Part shown: one piece after another, positions 1-7,441 of the stretch
Position numbering within the stretch: the first letter of the stretch is position 1
Layout: every line of letters starts with the position of its first letter
Source of the DNA: DASXUC01 sp036505015
GTDB taxonomy: Bacteria > Sysuimicrobiota > Sysuimicrobiia > Sysuimicrobiales > Kaftiobacteriaceae
Length of the DNA: 13,086 bases
Direction: 5' to 3'
Assembly: GCA_036505015.1 (NCBI GenBank)
Contig: DASXUC010000104.1
Coordinates: 1-13,086, forward strand
The notes under the pieces: model-generated
Seen by the model: the letters and a program-made list of their open reading frames with translations, nothing else
Told to the model about the DNA's origin: nothing
The model's database searches: none
Translations under genes and position numbers: made by a program

Positions 1-231
1 GACGTTGGAGGGCGGCAACCACTTGGCAGGCCGTTAGTTAAGGATCGTCGCAGCCGTGTAGCGGAGAGCGGTACAGCCCGTAGTGTTCGGTCGCATATTG
101 GCAGGCGAGCGTGGAAAGGAATATGAGGCCTGCGGATAATCGGGGCCGCCCGACTCGGAGCGAGGGGCCGCCCCCGAGCCGTCGGCCGCCGCTGCCATCA
201 GATTGATCCACTGCCACGACGAGGCCTGCAG
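1..231. other. Non-coding tail downstream of the minus-strand operon
   Basis: No convincing gene is visible here. The stretch lies downstream of the beta-helix gene's stop. GGGGCCGCCC occurs twice as a direct repeat (142-151 and 164-173), and the surrounding GC-rich sequence can form short stems, but no stem followed by a T-run on the minus strand is visible, so I do not call a terminator. An open frame runs through on the minus strand but gives an arginine- and proline-rich, unrecognisable translation. Confidence 0.5.
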
Positions 232-1554
232 TCAGCGCCTGACGACCTGGTTGGGGGTCAGGCGAAAGGTATTGGCGCCGATGGAGAGGTTCACGATTCC
301 GCTGGTGGAGTCGATCAGGATCCCGGCGACGCTGTTTTCGATGAACGTGTTCGCATTGATGGTCACGTTGGCCAGCTGAAACTGGCCCGGACGGGCCAGG
401 CGGATCCCGACCCGGCACGCGGCGAACGTATTCCCGCTGATCGTCGCCCCGCGCAAATCCGCGGTGCTGGCATCCCGCCCCCCCAGCCGGATGCAGGCCG
501 ACGCGCCGGCCGAGGGACCGGGGCTCCCGCGGGCCGGTGAGAAGACGTTGCCGTCAACGGTGAGCTCCGTGACGTCGTCGAGGGCGGCGAGTCCCTGCAG
601 GATGTTGCCGCCGATTTTGTTGCCGCTGACGCGTACCCGGTCCACCCCCCACAGGATGATGCCGATGCGATCGGGGCGGTCGCTGCTGATTTGGAAGTCA
701 TTGTCGGCGATGATGATGTCGCTGGCTCTGGCCCTCGTCGGGAACTGCGCCTGGTCCGTCTTGGTAATCGAGATTCCGCCGAAGACGTCCCGCGCCACGT
801 TCCGCCTGAACTGGTTGCCGGAGACCGACCGTGTCGCCGGGCCGTCGAGTTCCATCTTCAAGGCCCACTGCGCGCCGGTGATCGTGTTGTCCTGCGCAAT
901 GGAGTTGCTGGTGCCCGCGAAGTTGATGCCCACCCGGCGGATGCGTTGAAACACGCTCTGCTCGACGAGGATCCGCGCATTGTCCCGGTACAGGTAGATG
1001 CCGTCTCCGGCCATGTCCCGCACGATGAGGCGTCTGATCTGGACGCCCGTGGCGGACACCAGCATCACGCCGTGCATGTGCTGGCTCTCCCGGCCGTCCT
1101 TCGTCTGCGGCTGTCCCGCGCGGCTCCCGTCGAGTGTGAAATTCTCCAGCCGGATGTTCGCCGAACTTCCCTCGCACCACGACTCCCGCGGATCGCAGGT
1201 CGCCAGCAGCCACGCCGTGTCCTGACCAGGGGGAACCGCATCGAGCCGGATCACGGAGCCCGCCCCGCTGCCGATCACCGCAGTATTGGAATGCACGCGC
1301 AGCACGTAGGGGTAGTACCGGTCACCTTTGGGGGGCGACGTGACTCGAAACGTTCCGGCGGGAATGGTAACGGTTCCGCCGCCGGCGCTGCCGACGGCAT
1401 CAAGGGCGCGCTGGATGGCGCTCGTATCGTCGGTCAGCCCATCGCCGCGCGCCCCTGTACTGGTGATGCTGACCGTGACGCCCGGGGCTGCGGCGACGGT
1501 GCCCACCGCGGACATGCACGCGCAGACGGCAAGCGCGACCGGCAGGAGTCTCAT
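232..1554 (-). CDS. Secreted right-handed parallel beta-helix protein (pectate-lyase-3-like)
   Basis: Exported protein of about 440 residues. The N-terminus is a hydrophobic signal peptide ending near VAAA, with cleavage around residue 23. It is followed by the typical opening of the pectate lyase superfamily (TGARGDGLTDDTSAIQRAL, then GGGTVTIPAGTFRV), where the first rungs of the beta-helix form. The rest is a run of parallel beta-helix-style turns rich in N and G (for example DNTITGAQWAL, SGNKIGGNILQG, SGNTFAACRVGI, NANTFIENSVAGI). Family members are polysaccharide lyases, hydrolases, epimerases or glycan-binding proteins; I cannot identify a catalytic set, so activity is unknown. Three ATGs lie in tandem (1560, 1557, 1554). 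The only Shine-Dalgarno-like AGGA (1566-1563) is 2, 5 and 8 bases from them, so I prefer the third. It is the last gene of the operon, 60 bases after the nucleotidyltransferase, and probably acts on or binds the exported glycan (inference). Confidence 0.85.
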   Translation of the reverse strand: MRLLPVALAVCACMSAVGTVAAAPGVTVSITSTGARGDGLTDDTSAIQRALDAVGSAGGGTVTIPAGTFRVTSPPKGDRYYPYVLRVHSNTAVIGSGAGSVIRLDAVPPGQDTAWLLATCDPRESWCEGSSANIRLENFTLDGSRAGQPQTKDGRESQHMHGVMLVSATGVQIRRLIVRDMAGDGIYLYRDNARILVEQSVFQRIRRVGINFAGTSNSIAQDNTITGAQWALKMELDGPATRSVSGNQFRRNVARDVFGGISITKTDQAQFPTRARASDIIIADNDFQISSDRPDRIGIILWGVDRVRVSGNKIGGNILQGLAALDDVTELTVDGNVFSPARGSPGPSAGASACIRLGGRDASTADLRGATISGNTFAACRVGIRLARPGQFQLANVTINANTFIENSVAGILIDSTSGIVNLSIGANTFRLTPNQVVRR

Positions 1555-1614
1555 CATCATAGTCCTACGAGGCCGCGCCGGCCCGGGTTCCCCCGGCCGG
1601 AACGCGTCCCATCG

Positions 1615-2595
1615 CTACCGCAGCTCAAGTTCGGACGAGTCGCCGACGTTGATGCGTCCGGGGCGTCCCTTTACGACGGCGTGCTCCCCCACGAGGGAGT
1701 GCTCCAGCAGGGCGCCGTCGACCAGCGCGTTGGCGTTGATGATCGAGTCACGGATCACCGAGTTGCTCACCCGCGCGCCCTCGGCGATCGACACATGCGG
1801 ACCGATCACCGACCCCTGCAGGATGGCACTAGGGCTGACGTATGACGGCGGCAGGACGATGGAGCCATCGGTCCACGCCGGCGGAGTCGACGCTTCAAGC
1901 AGATCGCGGTTGGCCTCCAGCAGCGACTCGGCGGTTCCGCAATCGTACCAGTGCTCGATCGGGAACACGGCCATACGCTCGCCGGCGTCGATCATCACCT
2001 GCAGCCCGTCGGCGAGCCAAAACTCTCCGCGCGCCTGGCGGCCTTCTTCCACCAGCCGTTCCAGCGCCGCCCGCAGCGACCGTCCTTCCTTGATGAAGTA
2101 GGCGCCGATCACGGCGAGGTTCGAAGGGGGGTCGGCAGGTTTTTCCACGAGCCGGCGGACGTATCCATCGCCGTCCAACTCCACCACGCCCAGGCGCCGG
2201 GGATCGGTTACCTCTTTCACCCCAACCAGAGACTCCCGGCCGTGAAGAAAGCCGGCCAGATCGCCGCGCACGATCGTGTCCCCAAAGATGATCAGAATGG
2301 GACTATCGTCGAGAAACTCCCTTGCCACGTACACGGCGTGTCCATTCCCCAGCGGCTCGCCCTGCGGGATGAAGTGCGTGCGCAGGGTCCCGTAGCGCTC
2401 GCGCACGTACCCCTCGATCTTCTCGCCCAGATACCCGACGACCAGAACCACCTCGTCGATGCCGACCGTGACGAGCTCGTCGATGATGTGGGCCAGGATC
2501 GGCTTGCCGGCGACGTGCATCAGCGCTTTGGGTTGGGTGTGGGTATGGGGCCGCAGCCGCGTCCCCATCCCCGCCACCGGAATGATCGCCCGCAT
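1615..2595 (-). CDS. Sugar-1-phosphate nucleotidyltransferase with left-handed beta-helix C-terminus
   Basis: Cytoplasmic enzyme that joins a sugar 1-phosphate to a nucleoside triphosphate, giving NDP-sugar and pyrophosphate. The 326 residues begin with the family signature GMGTRLRPHT (9-18) and the substrate-binding PKAL with Lys23. It continues with PLGNGHA (81-87), a metal-binding Asp in IIFGDT (Asp106), EKP (151-153) and WYDCGT (216-221). From about residue 250 the sequence shows hexapeptide-type turns (SPSAILQGSVIGPHVSIAEG), i.e. a left-handed beta-helix tail, as in long glucose-1-phosphate thymidylyltransferases and in mannose-1-phosphate guanylyltransferases. The N-terminal signature fits the RmlA/GalU-type superfamily; whether glucose or mannose, and dTTP, UTP or GTP, cannot be read from sequence. 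The adjacent mutase would supply the sugar 1-phosphate. An AGGGAG lies 9 bases before the ATG, and the gap to the upstream gene is one base, implying translational coupling. Confidence 0.92.
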   Translation of the reverse strand: MRAIIPVAGMGTRLRPHTHTQPKALMHVAGKPILAHIIDELVTVGIDEVVLVVGYLGEKIEGYVRERYGTLRTHFIPQGEPLGNGHAVYVAREFLDDSPILIIFGDTIVRGDLAGFLHGRESLVGVKEVTDPRRLGVVELDGDGYVRRLVEKPADPPSNLAVIGAYFIKEGRSLRAALERLVEEGRQARGEFWLADGLQVMIDAGERMAVFPIEHWYDCGTAESLLEANRDLLEASTPPAWTDGSIVLPPSYVSPSAILQGSVIGPHVSIAEGARVSNSVIRDSIINANALVDGALLEHSLVGEHAVVKGRPGRINVGDSSELELR

Positions 2596-2596
2596 C

Positions 2597-3223
2597 TCAG
2601 TTGGCTCCCTGCCCGTGCAGCACCAGGCCGACCGTTTTCACGACGCACCGCAGATCCGCCAGCGGCGACAACTGCCGCACGTAGCGTTCATCGTAGCCGA
2701 CCTTCTCCTCCAGCGTGATCGCGTCGCGCCCTTCGACCTGCGCGAGACCGGTCATGCCGGGCCGGACCCGGTCGATCCCGCGCTCCCGCCGCATGCGGAT
2801 CAGATCGTCTTGATTGTAAAGCGCCGGGCGCGGGCCGACCAGACTCATCTCGCCGCGCAGCACGTTGACGAACTGCGGGATCTCATCCAGCGTCAGCCGG
2901 CGCAGCACGCGGCCCACCCGGGTCGTGTATCGACGGCGCTGCTCGTCGCTGACCGCGTGGGACGGCAGATCGGGCGTCCCGGACCGCATCGTGCGGAACT
3001 TCCAGCACATGAAGGGCCGGCTCCAGCGGCCGATCCTATGCTGGCGGAAGATGATGGGGCCCGCCGAGTCGGCGGCGATCGCCGCCGCGATGAGCAGCCA
3101 CAGCGGACTCAGCACCAGCAGGGCGGCGGCGGCAGCGACCACATCGATCAGCCGCTTGACCGGTGGATACCAGCCTCCCGGCTCCGCGCGGCTGTGCAGG
3201 GCTGGATCGTTCAGCGTGGCCAT
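2597..3223 (-). CDS. Initiating bacterial sugar transferase (polyprenyl-phosphate phosphoglycosyl transferase, PglC/WcaJ type)
   Basis: Membrane enzyme that moves a sugar 1-phosphate from an NDP-sugar to undecaprenyl phosphate, the first committed step of many surface glycans. The 208-residue protein is the short monotopic catalytic form, without the multi-spanning N-terminal part of WbaP/WcaJ. Visible motifs in order are KRLIDVV (23-29), one hydrophobic helix at about 28-51 containing the conserved SP that makes a re-entrant hairpin, GPIIFRQHRIGR (55-66), KFRTMR (75-80), LDEIPQF with the Asp113-Glu114 catalytic pair, MSLVGPRP (126-133) and PGMTGLAQVEGR (155-166). The set is complete, so the enzyme should be active. 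It lies 30 bases after the mutase gene and 1 base before the nucleotidyltransferase gene, matching a substrate-supply and initiation cassette. The ribosome binding site is weak (GACGAG), and no better in-frame start is seen. Sugar specificity is not predictable. Confidence 0.93.
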   Translation of the reverse strand: MATLNDPALHSRAEPGGWYPPVKRLIDVVAAAAALLVLSPLWLLIAAAIAADSAGPIIFRQHRIGRWSRPFMCWKFRTMRSGTPDLPSHAVSDEQRRRYTTRVGRVLRRLTLDEIPQFVNVLRGEMSLVGPRPALYNQDDLIRMRRERGIDRVRPGMTGLAQVEGRDAITLEEKVGYDERYVRQLSPLADLRCVVKTVGLVLHGQGAN

Positions 3224-3253
3224 CGCGTCTCGTCACGTCGCCGCATGCGTAGG

Positions 3254-4621
3254 CTACCAGCGGATCGCCCCGACCCCGGGGGACCGCCGCAGCGCGGCCG
3301 CGAGTTCCTCCTTGATCCGCTCCAGGCCCTCGGCCGATGTCGCTTCGGCCCGGACGACCAGCGCGGGCTGGGTGTTGCTGGCGCGGATCAATCCCCACCC
3401 GTCGCCGAACAGGACCCGCGCGCCGTCGACGTCGATCACCTCGTGGGTGCGTTTGAATTGCTCCGTGATGCGCGCGACGACGTCGAACTTCACCGCATCC
3501 GCGCAGTCCACCCGGATCTCCGGCGTCGCGTAATACTTCGGCACGTCCGCCACCAGCGCCGACAGGGGCCGGTCGGTGGACGAGAGGATCCGCAGCAGCC
3601 TGGCCGCGGCGTAGACGGCGTCGTCGTAGCCGAAGTATTCGTCCGCGAAGAACATGTGCCCGGACATCTCGCCGGTGAAGACGGCCCCGAGCTCTTGCAT
3701 CTTGGCCTTGATCAGCGAGTGCCCCGTGCGGTAGAACATCGGCTTGCCGCCCAACCGCGCGATCTCCTCGTAGAGCGCCTGCGAGCACTTGACCTCGACG
3801 ATGCCTACCGTGCCGGGATGCTTGGGCAGGATCTCGCGCCAGAACAGGATCATCAGGATGTCGCCCCACAGGATGGTCCCCTGATCGTCGACGACGCCGA
3901 TGCGGTCCCCGTCGCCGTCCAAGGCGATGCCGGCATCGGCCTGTTCAGTTCGCACGGCGGCGATGAGGTCGCGCAGGTTCGCGGGATCGACCGGGTCGGG
4001 GTGGTGGTGCGGAAACGTCGGGTCCGAATCGCAGTACAGGGGGATGACGTCGCAGCCTAATTCCCCCAGCGCCTGCGGCGCGATCACGCTCGCGGTGCCG
4101 TTGCCGCAATCCACCACGACGCGCAGCCGCCGCGGCCCTAAGACGATCTTCTCGCGCAGCATCGCCAGGTACGCCGGGACAATGTCGGCTCCGGTCACCC
4201 TGCCGGATCCGGAGACCGATGCGCCATCATCGGCGAGGCGGCGGATTTCCTGGATCTGCTCTCCGTACAGCGTGGCGAAGCCGTGAGCCAGTTTGAACCC
4301 GTTGAACTCGGGCGGGTTGTGGCTGGCCGTGATCATTACGCCGCCGTCGATTTCCCAGTGCACGCGGGCAAAGTAGAACACGGGCGTGATGACCGTGCCG
4401 ACGTCGGTGACCCGGCATCCCGAGCCGGCCAGGGCATCGACCACGGCGTCACGGAGCGCGGGCGAACTTTCGCGGTTGTCGCGGCCCACGATCACGTCGG
4501 AAACGTCCGCGCGCCGGAGGAAGACCGCGTAGGCGCGCGCAATCGCCGCCGCGGTGCGCGGCGTGACCTCGGTCCCGGCGATGCCGCGGATGTCGTATTC
4601 CCGGAAAATTGTGGGATTCAC
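3254..4621 (-). CDS. Phosphomannomutase/phosphoglucomutase (AlgC-type)
   Basis: Cytoplasmic alpha-D-phosphohexomutase that interconverts hexose 6-phosphate and hexose 1-phosphate; 455 residues is the usual length. All four active-site segments are present: the phosphoserine loop TASHNP (98-103, Ser100), the metal loop DGDGDR (235-240), the sugar-binding loop GEMSGH (317-322) and the phosphate-binding RASNTQP (423-429). The N-terminus FREYDIRG is typical of bifunctional PMM/PGM enzymes. GEMSGH points to dual mannose/glucose specificity rather than to phosphoglucosamine mutase. Translation starts at GTG (4621-4619), which overlaps the lptD-like stop as GTGA, with GGAG 5 bases upstream, so the two are translationally coupled. 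It provides the sugar 1-phosphate for the nucleotidyltransferase downstream in the operon. Confidence 0.95.
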   Translation of the reverse strand: MNPTIFREYDIRGIAGTEVTPRTAAAIARAYAVFLRRADVSDVIVGRDNRESSPALRDAVVDALAGSGCRVTDVGTVITPVFYFARVHWEIDGGVMITASHNPPEFNGFKLAHGFATLYGEQIQEIRRLADDGASVSGSGRVTGADIVPAYLAMLREKIVLGPRRLRVVVDCGNGTASVIAPQALGELGCDVIPLYCDSDPTFPHHHPDPVDPANLRDLIAAVRTEQADAGIALDGDGDRIGVVDDQGTILWGDILMILFWREILPKHPGTVGIVEVKCSQALYEEIARLGGKPMFYRTGHSLIKAKMQELGAVFTGEMSGHMFFADEYFGYDDAVYAAARLLRILSSTDRPLSALVADVPKYYATPEIRVDCADAVKFDVVARITEQFKRTHEVIDVDGARVLFGDGWGLIRASNTQPALVVRAEATSAEGLERIKEELAAALRRSPGVGAIRW

Positions 4622-6138
4622 GGCGTCTCCGGCGCCGGCGGCGGGGCCGGTGGAGGGGGAAGCAGTCCGATCTCCAGCCAGAACTCCCGCTGGATCACCC
4701 GGTAGCGCATCGACAGGCTGAAGCAGTCGCAGAGACGACTCTGCAGCAGCAGGTCCACCCGCTTAAAGCGCGTCGTGGTCACATTGTAATCGGCCAGCAC
4801 CGTAAAGTACGCGTGTGGGGAAACGGCAAACCCACTGTCGGTGGACAGCCGCACCACGCGGGTGACGAGGTTGTACTGTGTGCCGATGCTCCAATGGTAG
4901 CGGTCGGCGACCTGCTGCCCGTATTCGCCGCGCACCGAGGTGGTGCCGTTGCGGAGGTGGAAGATCACGCCGGCGTCCCAGGTGGACTGCAGCCCGCTGA
5001 TGCGGTCGCTGCGGTGGGCATAGTCGAGCACGACCCGGTTGGGCTGCCGTCGAGCGTCGAGGTTCTCGAACCGGAACGCGGATCGCCCGCTGACCGACGT
5101 CAGCGCAACGCGCAGGCGCAGCGTGGAGTTACTGTCGAGATGGTAGGCGAGCAGGCTCTCCGCGCGGGCGGCGGACAGCCGTGTGCCTGTCCCATAAAAC
5201 GCATCCTGCCAGGACAGCGCCGCCTGCCACGTCAGATTCGGGGTCACCCTCACCGGCGGCACGTCGAGGGCCAGGCGATACTGAATGCGCGAAATCAGCG
5301 GACTCCCCCAGGTGTTGCGCAGCCACCCCGCCGTCAGCAGCGCCGACAGCGACGCGCCTGAGGAGCCGAGCGGATACTTGAGCAGCTCAGCCCCGCCCTG
5401 GATGGACAGCGTGCCGACCCGTCCGTAGAGGCGACCCGTACCTTTGCCGAGGGGAACCTCCGGCCCGTACTCGACCCACAGCCCCTCTCCAGGGCTGTAG
5501 CCGGCCCGCGGGAAACTCCGCGCGGTTCCCTCGGCGGTTCGCAGCGATACCGTCAATTGCGCCAGCGTGAACAGCCGAACCGATCCCAGCCACAGGGACG
5601 CCTGATGCGCGGTGAGGTGATCGCCCGGAATGATCTCCACTTGCGCAGCGGTCACGCGATACGCGGGCCGGTCCGGGTTGCAGGTCGTAAACGTGCCCCC
5701 CTCAACCTGGATCCGTGACGGCTCGGCCTGTAACCGCGCCCCGCGCACGTGCATCCCATCGACCGTGGTCGCCGCGGGGACGAGTTCCGCGCGCTTCGCC
5801 TGGAAGTCGTAGGTGAGCGTCTGCCCCTCCAACCGGCGGCCTTTCTCATCGATGAGGACCACCGGATTGCCCGTGGCCTGCAGCCGCTGCCCCTGCAGAT
5901 CCACCACCGCCCGATCCGCCAGCACGGTCACGCCGAGGTGCCGGATCCGTACGTGCCCGGTCGCGTCGACCACTTGCTGCGCCTGATCGTAGACGATCTG
6001 GTCCGCCTCGATGACGATCGGTTGCTCCGGCGCAGGCTGCTCCTGCGCGGCGGCCGGCGCCTCGGCGAGGAGTATGGCGAGGGGGACGAACGCAGCGGCG
6101 ACGATGACAAGTTGGAGCCGCCCGGCGAAGGACATCAC
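4618..6138 (-). CDS. lptD: LptD/OstA-like outer-membrane LPS-assembly protein (short form)
   Basis: Outer-membrane translocon that inserts lipopolysaccharide or a related glycolipid into the outer leaflet. It has an N-terminal signal peptide (hydrophobic 9-30, AAAQ) and an OstA/LptA-type beta-taco at about 40-125 (IVIEADQIVYD, ATGHVRI, GNPVVLID, GQTLTYDF). Next comes the LptD-type linker GTFTTCNPDRPAYRV (148-162), IIPGDHLTAHQASLWLGSV, and alternating amphipathic strands to residue ~490 typical of a beta-barrel. It ends in SLSMRYRVIQREFWLEIGL, followed by a Pro-rich tail. At 506 residues it is well short of E. coli LptD (about 780), so the barrel is small or divergent. Only three Cys remain (153, 470, 472). 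The start is GTG with GGGGAAG 9 bases upstream; the ATG of the next codon is an alternative. It heads the minus-strand operon, and the divergent operon begins with LpxB-like and MsbA-like genes, which supports an LPS-like role. Confidence 0.85.
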   Translation of the reverse strand: MMSFAGRLQLVIVAAAFVPLAILLAEAPAAAQEQPAPEQPIVIEADQIVYDQAQQVVDATGHVRIRHLGVTVLADRAVVDLQGQRLQATGNPVVLIDEKGRRLEGQTLTYDFQAKRAELVPAATTVDGMHVRGARLQAEPSRIQVEGGTFTTCNPDRPAYRVTAAQVEIIPGDHLTAHQASLWLGSVRLFTLAQLTVSLRTAEGTARSFPRAGYSPGEGLWVEYGPEVPLGKGTGRLYGRVGTLSIQGGAELLKYPLGSSGASLSALLTAGWLRNTWGSPLISRIQYRLALDVPPVRVTPNLTWQAALSWQDAFYGTGTRLSAARAESLLAYHLDSNSTLRLRVALTSVSGRSAFRFENLDARRQPNRVVLDYAHRSDRISGLQSTWDAGVIFHLRNGTTSVRGEYGQQVADRYHWSIGTQYNLVTRVVRLSTDSGFAVSPHAYFTVLADYNVTTTRFKRVDLLLQSRLCDCFSLSMRYRVIQREFWLEIGLLPPPPAPPPAPETP

Positions 6139-6211
6139 TTATAGTGTCTTCCCCAGCCGGTGCGCTACCTCTTGCCTGGAACGCTGGACATATAATTGGA
6201 AGAACATGCAG
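6139..6211. promoter_or_regulatory. Divergent promoter region between the two operons
   Basis: This 73-bp spacer must carry promoters for both operons unless they lie inside genes. It is richer in A and T than its surroundings around 6187-6200. A perfect plus-strand TATAAT lies at 6191-6196; the nearest TTG-type box (TTGCCT, 6172-6177) is 13 bases away, which is too short for a standard sigma-70 spacer. Transcription from this box would begin near 6203, almost at the ATG. A small dyad, CACT-TAT-AGTG (6136-6146), lies at the lptD-like start and could be an operator or chance. The minus-strand promoter is not clear. Confidence 0.35.
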
Positions 6212-7441
6212 ATGTACCAGACGGCACATCGGGACGCGGCCGACGCCGTGCCGGGCACGGAACTCATTCTCGCCGGAAACGGGCCCGGAGAACTGGCGGG
6301 ATGGATCCGTCCGACCGCGGAGGCCGTGCGCGCCGGCGGCGCGCACGTGCGCCTCACCCTGGCGCTGCTGCCCACGCAGTTCTCCGGCGGCGCTGAACTC
6401 GAGACGGTGCGGTCGTGGCGGCTCTTCGACCGCATCATCGCGCCGATGGAGGCGCTGCGCGCCGCCGCCGGCATCGGCTCACTCGACGTCCTGCCCGCGG
6501 CCGCCCTCGTGCATCTCGGCGGTGACCTCTGGCTGTCGTCGGCTCTGGCGTCGCATCTGGGGATTGCGGCCTGCGCGTTCAGTGAAACGACCCTCATCGC
6601 GTCCCGCCACAGCCGGTTTGACCGCATCTTCGTGCCGACCGCGGCGCACGCCACCGCCCTGCAGGCCCGCGGCGTGCCGCAGGCCAAGATTCTGATCACG
6701 GGCGATCCCCGGGCGGCCGGGCCGGCGCGGGCCCGCCGGGAGGCGAATTCGTCCGCGGCCGGTGCCGCCGGGGAGACCATCGCCCTGCTGGCCGGCAGCC
6801 GCGATCGGTTCTTCCGCGCCGCCCTGCCGATTTTCCTCGACATCGCCGGCGCGCTGGCCCGCATCCGGCCCAGGGCCTCATTCGATGTGATCGTCGCGCC
6901 GTTTGTGACCCGCCCCGCGCTGCGGGCCGCGCAGCACGACGCCACGCGGCGCCATCCCGCACTGCCGCTGCGCTGGGTGACCGGCGGTCCGTGGCCCGAT
7001 CTGACGCGCACCACGCTGGCCCTCACGCTGCCGGGGAGTGTGACCATCGAACTGGCCGCCGGCGGCACCCCCTTCGCCGTCGTCGTTCCCATCGATCAGG
7101 TCGGGGTTGCGGCGGTAGAAGGACCGCTGGAGTGGATCGCGCGGCTCACCGGGCTGCACCGGCTGGTGAAACGGATCGCGCTGGAGCGGTACCGCCGGCG
7201 GTTCACGTTCTTGGCCCTGCCCAATCAGCGCGCCGGGCGGGAGGTGGCACCGGAATGGGTCGGGAGGTGGACCGCCGGCGACATCGCGAACCGTTTGAGC
7301 AGTCTGCTGGACGACCCGCAGGCGCTGGCCGACATGAACGCCACGTTGAGCCAACTGTATGTCGCTGACGCACCGGCCCCCTCGCGCATCGCCGGGGCCG
7401 CGTTGGAGCTCGCCCGATCCCCGCGGAGGGCCCGGGCATGA
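6212..7441 (+). CDS. LpxB-superfamily (GT19-like) glycosyltransferase
   Basis: Probable lipid-linked disaccharide-forming glycosyltransferase of the lipid-A-disaccharide synthase superfamily, acting at the cytoplasmic face of the inner membrane. The 409 residues carry an N-terminal AGNGPGELAGW (21-31) where classical LpxB has its Gly-Glu-rich first loop. They also have LLAGSRDRF (182-190, cf. LPGSR), LTLPGSVTIELAAGGTPFAVVVP (281-303, donor site) and LPNQRAGREVAPEWVG (346-361), which closely matches the LPN-x-x-AGRE-x-x-PE segment of LpxB. Substrates are not certain: the altered first loop suggests a divergent acceptor or donor. The frame is open upstream to 6011, but that part is antisense to lptD. 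GGAAG (6198-6202) sits 3 bases from the ATG at 6206 and 9 bases from the ATG at 6212, so I choose 6212. The stop overlaps the ABC exporter start as ATGA, so the two proteins are likely made in step. Confidence 0.82.
   Translation: MYQTAHRDAADAVPGTELILAGNGPGELAGWIRPTAEAVRAGGAHVRLTLALLPTQFSGGAELETVRSWRLFDRIIAPMEALRAAAGIGSLDVLPAAALVHLGGDLWLSSALASHLGIAACAFSETTLIASRHSRFDRIFVPTAAHATALQARGVPQAKILITGDPRAAGPARARREANSSAAGAAGETIALLAGSRDRFFRAALPIFLDIAGALARIRPRASFDVIVAPFVTRPALRAAQHDATRRHPALPLRWVTGGPWPDLTRTTLALTLPGSVTIELAAGGTPFAVVVPIDQVGVAAVEGPLEWIARLTGLHRLVKRIALERYRRRFTFLALPNQRAGREVAPEWVGRWTAGDIANRLSSLLDDPQALADMNATLSQLYVADAPAPSRIAGAALELARSPRRARA

Noticed and set aside
142..180. Terminator or repeat family at the end of the minus-strand operon
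   Set aside because: GGGGCCGCCC occurs twice, but in such GC-rich sequence this can be chance, and there is no clean hairpin with a T-tract.
691..1845. 384-codon open frame on the plus strand opposite the beta-helix gene
   Set aside because: Antisense shadow; the minus strand has a signal peptide and beta-helix repeats, and this frame has neither.
2459..4060. 533-codon open frame on the plus strand opposite the sugar transferase and mutase
   Set aside because: It crosses several real genes with complete catalytic motifs on the minus strand, and its own translation has no family features.
6011..6211. Upstream extension of the LpxB-like reading frame
   Set aside because: It lies antisense within lptD and its translation has no similarity to LpxB N-termini. 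A better start with GGAAG lies at 6212.
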